Source: Rhodospirillaceae bacterium | Lineage (GTDB): Bacteria; Pseudomonadota; Alphaproteobacteria; TMED109; TMED131 | Assembly: GCA_902547175.1 (NCBI GenBank) | Contig: CACCMS010000035.1 | Coordinates: 1 to 7,165 of the forward strand | Direction of reading: 5' to 3' | Length of the DNA: 7,165 bases | Part shown: piece by piece, positions 1 to 5,695 of the stretch | Layout of the letters: each line of letters begins with the position of its first letter | Numbering within the stretch: the stretch's first letter is position 1 | Made by a program: the position numbers and the translations under genes | Notes under the pieces: generated by a model | Seen by the model: the letters and a program-made list of their open reading frames with translations, nothing else | Told to the model about the DNA's origin: nothing | The model's database searches: none

Positions 1-1
1 T

Positions 2-397
2 ATTTCTAGAGGAGATAATTCAGGTACGGACTACAAAGAAAAAATGATTTGGAAAAGTTTAAATCTGAATACATCTGAATTTTCAGTAAATTGGTATCTA
101 GAAACAGGAACTGGTATGGGAGCCACTATTAACACTGCAGTAGGTCTAAATGCCTATACTTTTACTGATAAAGCTACTTGGCTCTCTTTTAGGAATAAAT
201 TAGGTTATATTATTTATTTAGATAATGAAGGTAAGTTAATTAATAGATATAATGTACATATCATAAATAAACATAAATGCCCGCAAAGCAAATATGAGCT
301 TGCTAATAGAGTTTTAATTTGGTTATTATCAGATAAGTTTAAAAAAATTATTTTAAATTTTAAAAATAAAAATCAGCAGTTGTTTTTTATCGAATAA
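2..397 (+). CDS. tupA: Tungstate-type ABC transporter substrate-binding protein, C-terminal part
   Basis: The frame is open from the left edge, so the 5' end lies outside the window; 131 residues are visible. The visible start reads ISRGDNSGT, the ligand-loop motif of TupA-like periplasmic binding proteins. It is followed by a WYLETGTGMGAT block, AYTFTDKATWLSF, and the C-terminal pattern NRYNVHIIN...LIWLLSDKFKK...NQQLFF, all in family order. TupA proteins capture tungstate (some relatives molybdate or other oxyanions) in the periplasm and pass it to TupB/TupC. The ATG at 44 is internal and should not be taken as the start. No permease or ATPase gene follows on the right; the next gene is unrelated, so tupBC would have to lie upstream or elsewhere. 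The family is clear from motifs; tungstate specificity is inferred. Confidence 0.8.
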   Translation: MSRGDNSGTDYKEKMIWKSLNLNTSEFSVNWYLETGTGMGATINTAVGLNAYTFTDKATWLSFRNKLGYIIYLDNEGKLINRYNVHIINKHKCPQSKYELANRVLIWLLSDKFKKIILNFKNKNQQLFFIE

Positions 398-414
398 TAT
401 TGATCTTTTTTTTT
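389..414 (+). terminator. Possible weak intrinsic terminator after tupA
   Basis: A short stem (389-393 with 400-404, five pairs including one G-U, six-base loop) overlaps the tupA stop codon and is followed by a run of nine T at 406-414. The stem is A+T-rich and weak, so this is only a candidate, but its position between two unrelated plus-strand genes fits. Confidence 0.3.
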
Positions 415-434
415 ATTTTAATAGTATATATGCT

Positions 435-960
435 ATGGAAAGAGGATATAAGTTAAAAGATAGACCAGAATATAATTCAAAGCCACAACCTATCACGTTT
501 AAAAAAAACAGATACTGTAGCTAAAGCAGTTAAAGTTATGTCTGAAAAAAACTACGGTTCAGTAGTTATAGTAGATAACCAAAGTAAAGTTATAGGCATT
601 TGCACTGAAAGAGACATATTAAAAAAGTTAGTTAATCACAAGCTTAATGCTGACAAAACGAAATTAGAAAAGATTATGACGGCTAATCCTAGAGTTGGTA
701 AAGAAGACGATGAAGTGCTGTCTTGGTTAAGAACTATGTCAAATGACAGATTTAGAAGACTACCCGTAGTGGATAATCAAGGTAAGATTAAAGCAATATT
801 TACGCAAGGCGATTTCGTATCTTACACATGGCCAGATTTATTATATCAAGCTACTCAAATGACAAAGGCTTCTATAACTAAACATTTTAATGCTACATCT
901 ATTATAATCATGATAATGCTTTACAGCGTGGCAATTATTGTTGCTATGAGGTTTATATAA
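435..960 (+). CDS. Two-CBS-domain protein with C-terminal membrane tail, frameshifted near the 5' end
   Basis: The intact frame from ATG 538 gives 140 residues, but this cuts the first CBS motif. Codons just upstream in the same frame (511-537) read DTVAKAVKV, the normal lead-in to MSEKNYGSVVIVD, yet no start codon lies in that frame. A second frame starting at ATG 435 reads MERGYKLKDRPEYNSKPQPI then TFKK up to the A run at 501-508. Removing one A joins the two into a 174-residue protein. Visible blocks are CBS1 (GSVVIVD...GICTERDIL), the linker IMTANPRVGKEDDE, CBS2 (RFRRLPVVDNQGKIKAIFTQGD), and a hydrophobic segment over the last ~22 residues (TSIIIMIMLYSVAIIVAM) that probably anchors it in the membrane. 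CBS pairs usually bind adenine nucleotides and regulate a partner; the partner here is unknown. The frameshift may be a true mutation, slippage-corrected, or a base-calling error. Confidence 0.8.
501..508 (+). other. A8 run with apparent +1 frameshift in the CBS gene
   Basis: Eight A follow ACGTTT. With seven, the protein reads ITFKKTDTVAKAV without interruption. With eight, the upstream frame hits a stop about 20 bases later, at TAA 522-524, and the downstream frame has no start before 538. In-frame A9 runs elsewhere in the window (1292-1300 in the GxxExxY gene, 6768-6776 in miaA) do not disturb their genes. Confidence 0.75.
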
Positions 961-1005
961 TAATTTCTTTTAATTTACTGATAATGTTTACTTGTTTAAA
1001 TTAAA

Positions 1006-1485
1006 CTAAATTCTCCTCTTATAGGAGTTTAAAAGACAAAGCTCTTCATCTTCATTCATTTCATAAAACTCAATCTCTAAATGATTTCTTTTATTTTTAC
1101 CTTCCAAGTGTTTAACTACAGAAGAGTCTTCTTTCAAAAAATTTATAATCATTCCATGTTTTATTTTAGCAACAACAGATTTTGGCTTTCTTTTTACTGA
1201 AACTAAATACATTTTTAATTGTTGTCTATGACTATTTTGTATGGATGAACTTAATTTTAACTCTAATATTAGAGGAGGTTTTGTTTTATTTAAAAAAAAA
1301 TCTGGAGAACCTAACTTCACAGGTATATCTTTATAAAAAATTTCTAAACTAATTTCTCTCATGTATTCAATCTTGGACTTATCTAATTCATATCCCAAGG
1401 CTAACTGAAAATCTTTTTCATCAAAATTTAAACCTCCCATATGTAAATATACTTCCTTAGATATTTGTATAATTTTTTTTAACAT
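1006..1485 (-). CDS. GxxExxY-like PD-(D/E)XK nuclease-fold protein
   Basis: 159 residues. The layout matches the GxxExxY family (PD-(D/E)XK_3 type): an N-terminal helix with GGLNFDEKDFQLALGYEL, a strand block REISLEIFYKDIPVKLGS, then PDFF (D62) and LILELKLSS (E75, K77), which supply the D...ExK catalytic pattern. HRQQLKMYL (86-94) follows, and then a conserved GMIINFLK strand (111-118). The GxxExxY signature itself is diverged: two extra residues, and F in place of Y. The C-terminal ~40 residues are charged and not assignable. Its ATG directly abuts the stop of the upstream nuclease gene (TAA then ATG, no spacer), so translation is probably coupled; no Shine-Dalgarno is seen. The core residues suggest a working metal-dependent nuclease, but the substrate is unknown. 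GxxExxY proteins occur widely, with no settled biological role. Confidence 0.72.
   Translation of the reverse strand: MLKKIIQISKEVYLHMGGLNFDEKDFQLALGYELDKSKIEYMREISLEIFYKDIPVKLGSPDFFLNKTKPPLILELKLSSSIQNSHRQQLKMYLVSVKRKPKSVVAKIKHGMIINFLKEDSSVVKHLEGKNKRNHLEIEFYEMNEDEELCLLNSYKRRI
1013..1027. terminator. Small hairpin at the convergent gene ends
   Basis: CTCCT (1013-1017) and AGGAG (1023-1027) form a perfect five-pair stem with a five-base loop, followed on the plus strand by TTT. It lies inside the last codons of the minus-strand nuclease gene and 53 bases after the CBS stop. It could help end plus-strand transcription, but the T-run is too short for a confident call. Confidence 0.2.
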
Positions 1486-2352
1486 TTAGTTAATAAGCTG
1501 AGATTGTTTTTTAAAAAAAGCGCAATCATTACAGTTTTCATTAATCAAGGGTGGTTCATTCATTTGCAAAATATCTAAAGCTAAAGTTACTCTATCAATT
1601 AACTTTTCATAAATTCTATTTTCTAATTCCACATAACCCATATCAAAAATAAAATTACAATTCATACCATTTTTATTCTCTATTTTAAGAGGGTCAAATT
1701 GAAGAATTGCTAATTTTACAACAGGGCTTAGTAATGGTGTTTTTATAGAATTAATTTCACCAGGATTCTCAAAAATAGTAGCGTAAGCTTCTAATTGAAA
1801 TTTATAAAAATCAGCTTTTTTCTCAGATATTTTCGTAGTTTTAAAGTCAATGATTCCATAAGTTTTATCTTCAAATTCTATTACTAAATCTGGTATACCT
1901 ACTAATTTAAAATCTCTTCCCTTATTATCTTTAAGCAAACTAGATGAAATTTTTTTTGGTAATTCATTATCTTGTAAAAACCTACCTTTAGGAAGCTTTT
2001 CTGAAATAAAACTAGTATCTTTATCAATAAAAAAATCTTTTTGTATCAAGTCTAACTGATTAAATACAGGTGGAGGAAAATTATTAGTTTGTATACCTAG
2101 TTTTTTTGATAAATAAAAGCATCTATGACATTTATTAATCTGAAAGTCCAAAGAAGAGGGAGATAATTCTATTACTTTTTTTATCTTATTATGTGCTAAA
2201 ATTTCTTGCTTTTTATCACTTTCAATCCACTTTTGAAAAATAGAAGCATCTATACCATCCGGAACATACCACTTTTTTCTTTCTGCGTCCCATTTTCCCC
2301 CTAAGGCCTTACACTCATCTTTTTCATTAAAAGGACAATTTAAGAAAATCAT
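1486..2352 (-). CDS. DUF5710-like domain fused to a RecB/Cas4-like PD-(D/E)XK nuclease
   Basis: 288 residues in two parts. Residues 1-45 (FLNCPFNEKDECKALGGKWD, then KKWYVPDGID) fit the DUF5710 pattern of LN-PF-EKDE-KALG-WD---K-WYVP. This small module is often attached to DNA-handling proteins of phages and plasmids. Residues 62-280 look like a RecB-family nuclease: SPSSLDF then C75-HR-C78-FYL, motif II GIPDLVI (D155), motif III IIDFKTTK (D169, K171), the QLEAY motif (Q186, Y190), and a final C274-ND-C277. The two CxxC pairs could hold an Fe-S cluster or zinc, as single and triple cysteines do in Cas4 and AddB; that is inference. There is no cas gene or repeat array nearby. It lies 53 bases downstream of slt on the same strand and directly abuts the GxxExxY gene. 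The A+T-rich sequence just upstream of the start could be a -10 region. The exact function is not recognised. Confidence 0.75.
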   Translation of the reverse strand: MIFLNCPFNEKDECKALGGKWDAERKKWYVPDGIDASIFQKWIESDKKQEILAHNKIKKVIELSPSSLDFQINKCHRCFYLSKKLGIQTNNFPPPVFNQLDLIQKDFFIDKDTSFISEKLPKGRFLQDNELPKKISSSLLKDNKGRDFKLVGIPDLVIEFEDKTYGIIDFKTTKISEKKADFYKFQLEAYATIFENPGEINSIKTPLLSPVVKLAILQFDPLKIENKNGMNCNFIFDMGYVELENRIYEKLIDRVTLALDILQMNEPPLINENCNDCAFFKKQSQLIN

Positions 2353-2405
2353 TATTTTATAATATAGAAGATAACAGAAAAGTAAAATATATGAGATTTA
2401 CAAGA

Positions 2406-3209
2406 TTAAAATAATTTTAATTGTTTTATTGGAGAAGTTAAGTTTTTTTCATTTTTTACTAGCATTCTATACATATATATTCCTTCAATAACCCTTTGTA
2501 CGTAGTTTCGTGTTTCGCTTATAGGTATTAATTCCATCCATGTAACAGGGTCTATTTCATTTTTTCTTGGGTCTCCATATATTTTTAACCATCTGTTTAC
2601 TCTACTTGGTCCTGCATTATAGGCTGCCAGAGCTAGTACATAAGAGCCATTAAACTTATCAAGCATTTCTTTGAAATAAAATGATCCAATTCTAACATTA
2701 TAAGCTGGCCTAGATGTTAAATAAATTCTTTTATATTTATAATTATTCTTTTTAGCAGTTATTCTTGCAGTTCTTGGCATTAATTGCATTAAACCTCTTG
2801 CTCCTGCTCTACTTTTTGCTTTGACATCAAAAGCACTTTCTTGTCTTGTAATTGCCAATGTAACAGGTAAAGGAATTTCTGTATTTTTATTAATTAAATT
2901 CATTAATTCTGTACTTGGCACTGGAAAATTTAAACTAGGAATATAAATATTATTGTAAATAGCTTTTTTTCCAACAAATATAGAAAATGAAACTTGATTA
3001 AAATCTTTAAGTATTTTTGAAAGCATTAAAATGTCCTTAGTATTATTAGCTTGATCAACTAAATGCATTGCAAATATTCTAGATAATTTTCTATTTTCTA
3101 CTTGTAATAGTAGAATTAATGCTCTTACTAATTCATTTTCTTTAAATTTTTTGAATTCATCTTGATCAAATTCAGTATTTTGAGAGGGTAAAAATAATTC
3201 TCTATTTAA
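2406..3209 (-). CDS. slt: Soluble lytic murein transglycosylase, N-terminally truncated
   Basis: The frame is open from 3209 to the stop at 2406 (267 codons). ATG at 3068 would give 220 residues, but codons upstream of it (ELFLPSQ, ENELVRALILLLQ, RKLSRIFAMHLVDQ) continue the helical repeat domain typical of Slt. The true gene was therefore longer; relatives run to about 600-700 residues. The SLT catalytic domain is complete: AITRQESAFD (E77 counted from ATG 3068 is the catalytic acid), AKSRAGARGLMQLMPRTA, ALAAYNAGPSRVNRWL, then YVQRVIEGIYMYR. The enzyme cleaves peptidoglycan glycan strands in the periplasm to 1,6-anhydromuropeptides. The signal peptide and most of the superhelical domain are missing because the gene stops at the junction with dapA sequence at 3209/3210. 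Without a signal peptide the remaining product would not be exported, so the piece is probably non-functional if real. Confidence 0.85.
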   Translation of the reverse strand, partial: LNRELFLPSQNTEFDQDEFKKFKENELVRALILLLQVENRKLSRIFAMHLVDQANNTKDILMLSKILKDFNQVSFSIFVGKKAIYNNIYIPSLNFPVPSTELMNLINKNTEIPLPVTLAITRQESAFDVKAKSRAGARGLMQLMPRTARITAKKNNYKYKRIYLTSRPAYNVRIGSFYFKEMLDKFNGSYVLALAAYNAGPSRVNRWLKIYGDPRKNEIDPVTWMELIPISETRNYVQRVIEGIYMYRMLVKNEKNLTSPIKQLKLF

Positions 3210-3212
3210 CTA
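3207..3212. other. Junction joining the interior of slt to the interior of dapA
   Basis: The minus-strand slt frame is open down to 3209 and meets TAG at 3210-3212. The plus-strand dapA frame is open from 3210 and meets TAA at 3207-3209. Each gene's homology ends where the other's begins, so the breakpoint can be placed within six bases. In many alphaproteobacteria slt and dapA are divergent neighbours, so this looks like a single deletion of both 5' regions. Confidence 0.8.
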
Positions 3213-3386
3213 TTTAGTCTAAACAATGCTCTTTTTTTAGAGGCTAACCCTTGCCCAGTAAAATATGCTGCCTACAAGTTAGGAATATGTAATTATGAGT
3301 TAAGGTTACCTCTTTGTAAGATTTTAGAGAAAAATGAACTTGTAGTAGATAAGGTAATAAAAGATTTAAATATAACTTTCGATTAA
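3210..3386 (+). pseudogene. dapA: 4-hydroxy-tetrahydrodipicolinate synthase, C-terminal fragment
   Basis: 58 codons read LFSLNNALFLEANPCPVKYA, then AYKLGICNYELRLPL and CKILEKNELVVDKVIKDLNI, ending in TAA at 3384-3386. This is the DapA C-terminus (family pattern ALF-E-NP-PVKYAL--LG----E-RLPL). About 230 of the usual ~290 residues are missing, including the Schiff-base lysine and the GTGE/pyruvate-binding part of the barrel, and there is no start codon near the 5' end, so it cannot be active. DapA makes the first committed step of lysine and diaminopimelate synthesis, which cell-wall-building bacteria normally need. A second copy would have to exist if this loss is real. The stop overlaps the next ATG by one base (TAATG), as expected for the dapA-smpB pair. 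Confidence 0.85.
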
Positions 3387-4018
3387 TGCAAATAGTTGCA
3401 AATAATAAAAAAGCTTTTGTAAGGTATAAAATTATTGATCCATTAAAGTTTTATCAAACTGTAAGATTTGAAGCAGCGTTAAATAACAGATTAGGTTCAG
3501 TAGTTAATAATAGTTTAAGAGAAGTTTTAGGTAAAGTTCCATTAGAAGCAGTTATTTCTGATAGAAGAGAGCTTTTGATGCAACAGGTTTCAGAGTTGGT
3601 TGCTCTTAGAGCCACGCAATTCGGTATTTCTATTGAAGAAGTTAGGATCAAAAAAGCTGATTTACCTTCTGAAAACTCTGAAGCTATTTATAGAAGAATG
3701 CAAACTGAGAGACAACAAGAAGCAGCACAAATAAGGGCTGTTGGTAATGAAAAAGCTAGGTTTATTACTGCTGAGTCAGAAAAACAAAAAACTGTTTTAT
3801 TAGCTGAAGCTCAGAGGGATAGTGACATATTAAGAGGAGAAGGAGATGCAGAAAAAAATAAGATTTTAGGTAAGGCTTTTAATCAAGATCCTGATTTTTT
3901 TGCTTTTTACAGAGCTATGCAAGCATATAGTAAAGCACTTACCGAAGGAGATACTACTATGGTTTTATCACCAAAAAGTGATTTTTTTGAATTTTTTGGT
4001 AACGCCGAGGGGAATTAG
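3386..4018 (+). CDS. hflC: HflC C-terminal region fused in frame behind the first codons of SmpB
   Basis: 210 residues. From residue 10-11 onward it is HflC (FVRYKIIDPLKFYQTVRFEA, RLGSVVNNSLREVLG, VRIKKADLPSENSEAIYRRM, LLAEAQRDSDILRGEGDAEKN, FFAFYRAMQAYSKAL, TTMVLSPKSDFFEFF). HflC pairs with HflK in a stomatin/prohibitin-type complex that controls the FtsH protease. The first ~80 residues of HflC, with the N-terminal membrane anchor and the first part of the SPFH domain, are absent, and no hflK precedes it. Residues 1-10 (MQIVANNKKA) do not fit HflC but match the SmpB start (I-VA-NRKA), and their ATG overlaps the dapA stop just as smpB would. The ORF is therefore a smpB'-'hflC joint, not a native start. 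It shows the usual coiled-coil-prone, Ala/Glu/Arg-rich C-terminal half. It runs towards DUF2065 and degP, with which it is probably co-transcribed. Confidence 0.88.
   Translation: MQIVANNKKAFVRYKIIDPLKFYQTVRFEAALNNRLGSVVNNSLREVLGKVPLEAVISDRRELLMQQVSELVALRATQFGISIEEVRIKKADLPSENSEAIYRRMQTERQQEAAQIRAVGNEKARFITAESEKQKTVLLAEAQRDSDILRGEGDAEKNKILGKAFNQDPDFFAFYRAMQAYSKALTEGDTTMVLSPKSDFFEFFGNAEGN
3410..3416. other. Junction joining smpB 5' codons to hflC interior
   Basis: SmpB-like reading (NNKKA) changes to HflC-like reading (AFVRYKI) around GCT at 3413-3415. The alanine codon fits both families, so a three-base or slightly longer microhomology is possible. The rest of smpB (~140 codons), hflK and the 5' third of hflC are missing between. 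Confidence 0.65.
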
Positions 4019-4032
4019 CAACGTTTCAGGTA

Positions 4033-4218
4033 ATGATTGATTTTTTGTCTGCCATAGGGTTAATTTTTATACTAGAGGGACTTTTACTTTTCTCTTCGCC
4101 TAAAAGGCTAAAAAAAATTTTACAAATAATTACAATATACCCAGAAAGCAAGATAAGGATCATTGGTGGTGTTTCAGTCTTACTAGGAATTGTTTTGTTG
4201 TGGATAATCCGAAAATGA
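4033..4218 (+). CDS. DUF2065 family small inner-membrane protein
   Basis: 61 residues with two hydrophobic segments (about 3-20 and 43-59) separated by a basic loop, PKRLKKILQII. The pattern DFLSAIGLIFILEGLLLFSSP, then IRIIGG plus a hydrophobic stretch and a short basic end, is typical of DUF2065 (YjeT-like) proteins, and the length is full. These genes commonly sit just after hflC in proteobacteria, as here, 14 bases downstream of its stop and 25 bases before degP. Their function is not established. Position suggests a link to the HflKC/FtsH or envelope-quality machinery, but that is inference. A short AGG precedes ATG 4033 at very close spacing, so the ribosome site is weak. Confidence 0.87.
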   Translation: MIDFLSAIGLIFILEGLLLFSSPKRLKKILQIITIYPESKIRIIGGVSVLLGIVLLWIIRK

Positions 4219-4243
4219 ATTATAAACGTAATTAAAAAATCAT

Positions 4244-5695
4244 ATGTATAAAATTTACAAAAAATATGTCTTAGTCTGTTTGCTTATAATAAAAACTTCT
4301 ATAGTTTCATCTATAGAACAGCCAGATTTTTCAGAAATGGCAGACGAACTTATTCCATCTGTTGTAAGCGTTTCTGTAATAATTTCTAGAGAAACTATAA
4401 ATCAACCCAGAGCACCGCAATTTCCACCAGGTTCTCCATTTGAGGATTTTTTTAAAGATTTCTTTGAGAGAAGAGGTATTCCCAGACAAAACACACCACC
4501 TCAAAGACCCAGAAGAAATGAGACCGCTCAAGGCTCAGGATTTATTATTGATGAAAAAGGTCTAATTGTTACTAATAATCATGTTATTGCAGGCGCTAGC
4601 TCTATAACTGTTGTTCTTCATGATGGTAAAACACTTCAAGCTAAATTAGTTGGTGCTGACGCTAAAACTGACCTAGCTTTACTAAAAGTTAAAACTGACA
4701 TTAAGTTAAAAGCAGTTAATTGGGGTGATTCTGATGAAGTTAAAGTAGGTAATTGGGCAATGGCTATTGGCAATCCTTTTGGCTTAGTTAATACAGTTAC
4801 CGTAGGAATAGTATCAGCTAGAGCTAGAGATATTAATGCCGGTCCTTTTGATGATTTTATTCAAACTGACGCATCTATTAATAGAGGAAATTCTGGCGGT
4901 CCTCTTTTTAATCTTAAAGGGGAGGTTATAGGAGTGAATACAGCTATATACTCACCATCAGGAGGAAGCGTTGGAATAGGCTTTGCCATTCCGTCTGCAC
5001 TAGCTGAAAATATTGTAGAACAATTGGAGGAACATGGTCGTACTATTAGAGGATGGTTGGGTGTAAGAATTCAAACAGTTACTGAGGATTTAGCTTTAAG
5101 TCTTGGTTTAGATAGACCATATGGAGCCCTTGTTGCTAGCGTTATACCGAATAGTCCGGCTGAAAAGGCAGGCATTAAACCGGGAGATGTTATCCTTGAT
5201 TTTAATGGCAATGAAGTTACTGAAATGAGAAAACTACCAAGACTTGTTGCAGAAACTAAAGTAAATTCTAGGTCAAATGTAACTATTTGGCGTAATGAAA
5301 AGAAAAAATCTCTCAAGGTAGTTATTGCTGAGATGAAAGAAGAGGAAAAAGAAGTTAAAAAAAGTAAAGACAAAACTGAATCGGATACTCTGCAAAGTGA
5401 TTATTTTAAGCAATTAGGTATAACTCTATCATCTATAACGCAAGATGTAAGAATGAGGCAAAATATTCCTGAAAACGTATCAGGCTTACTTGTTACTAAC
5501 GTTGAACAAAATACTGATGCTGAAATAAAAGGGATTAGACCAGGAGATATAATACAAGAGGTTAACCAGGTATCTGTGAATGATATTAACTCATTTCGAA
5601 AAATTATAAATACTCTTAAAGGTTCTAAGAAAGGTGTATTATTGCTAATTAATAGACAAGGGAATATTAATTTTGTTGCTTTGAAATTAAATTAA
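4244..5695 (+). CDS. degP: Periplasmic serine endoprotease of the DegP/HtrA (Do) family
   Basis: 483 residues, full length for the family. An N-terminal signal peptide is visible (basic MYKIYKKY, hydrophobic VLVCLLIIKTSIV, cleavage near SSIEQ). A proline-rich, charged LA-loop region (about 53-93) is followed by the trypsin-like domain with H113 (TNNHVI), D143 (KTDLALLK) and S217 (RGNSGGPL), all present. PDZ1 spans about 268-362 (GWLGVRIQ... AGIKPGDVILDFNG). A lysine/glutamate-rich linker (364-380) leads to PDZ2 at about 388-480 (GIRPGDIIQEVN). The enzyme degrades and chaperones misfolded envelope proteins. It lies last in the hflC-DUF2065-degP run, a grouping of membrane and envelope proteolysis genes. 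Its stop overlaps that of convergent serB by three bases, leaving no room for a separate terminator. No clear Shine-Dalgarno precedes the start. Nothing is broken here, unlike its neighbours. Confidence 0.95.
   Translation: MYKIYKKYVLVCLLIIKTSIVSSIEQPDFSEMADELIPSVVSVSVIISRETINQPRAPQFPPGSPFEDFFKDFFERRGIPRQNTPPQRPRRNETAQGSGFIIDEKGLIVTNNHVIAGASSITVVLHDGKTLQAKLVGADAKTDLALLKVKTDIKLKAVNWGDSDEVKVGNWAMAIGNPFGLVNTVTVGIVSARARDINAGPFDDFIQTDASINRGNSGGPLFNLKGEVIGVNTAIYSPSGGSVGIGFAIPSALAENIVEQLEEHGRTIRGWLGVRIQTVTEDLALSLGLDRPYGALVASVIPNSPAEKAGIKPGDVILDFNGNEVTEMRKLPRLVAETKVNSRSNVTIWRNEKKKSLKVVIAEMKEEEKEVKKSKDKTESDTLQSDYFKQLGITLSSITQDVRMRQNIPENVSGLLVTNVEQNTDAEIKGIRPGDIIQEVNQVSVNDINSFRKIINTLKGSKKGVLLLINRQGNINFVALKLN

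Noticed and set aside
44..46. ATG 44 as the true start of the first gene.
   Set aside because: The conserved TupA ligand motif ISRGDNSGT lies upstream in the same frame and reaches the left edge, so the ATG is internal.
991..1008. GTTTA-AAT-TAAAC hairpin between the convergent CBS and nuclease genes as a terminator.
   Set aside because: The stem is five A+T-rich pairs with no T-run on either strand; such small dyads are expected by chance at this base composition.
1486..2352. Cas4 as part of a CRISPR-Cas system.
   Set aside because: The nuclease motifs and cysteines are Cas4-like, but there is no direct-repeat array, no cas1/cas2 and an added DUF5710-like domain. The wider RecB-like family is the safer call.
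3454..3651. Minus-strand open frame of 65 codons inside hflC.
   Set aside because: It is the opposite-strand shadow of a well-supported HflC coding region and has no recognisable protein pattern.
4331..4531. Minus-strand open frame of 66 codons inside the 5' part of degP.
   Set aside because: Shadow of degP; serine-, tryptophan- and arginine-rich with no domain and no start context.
5071..5373. Minus-strand open frame of 100 codons inside degP.
   Set aside because: Shadow of the DegP PDZ1 region; the hydrophobic serine/leucine-rich product is what the reverse complement of such coding DNA usually gives.
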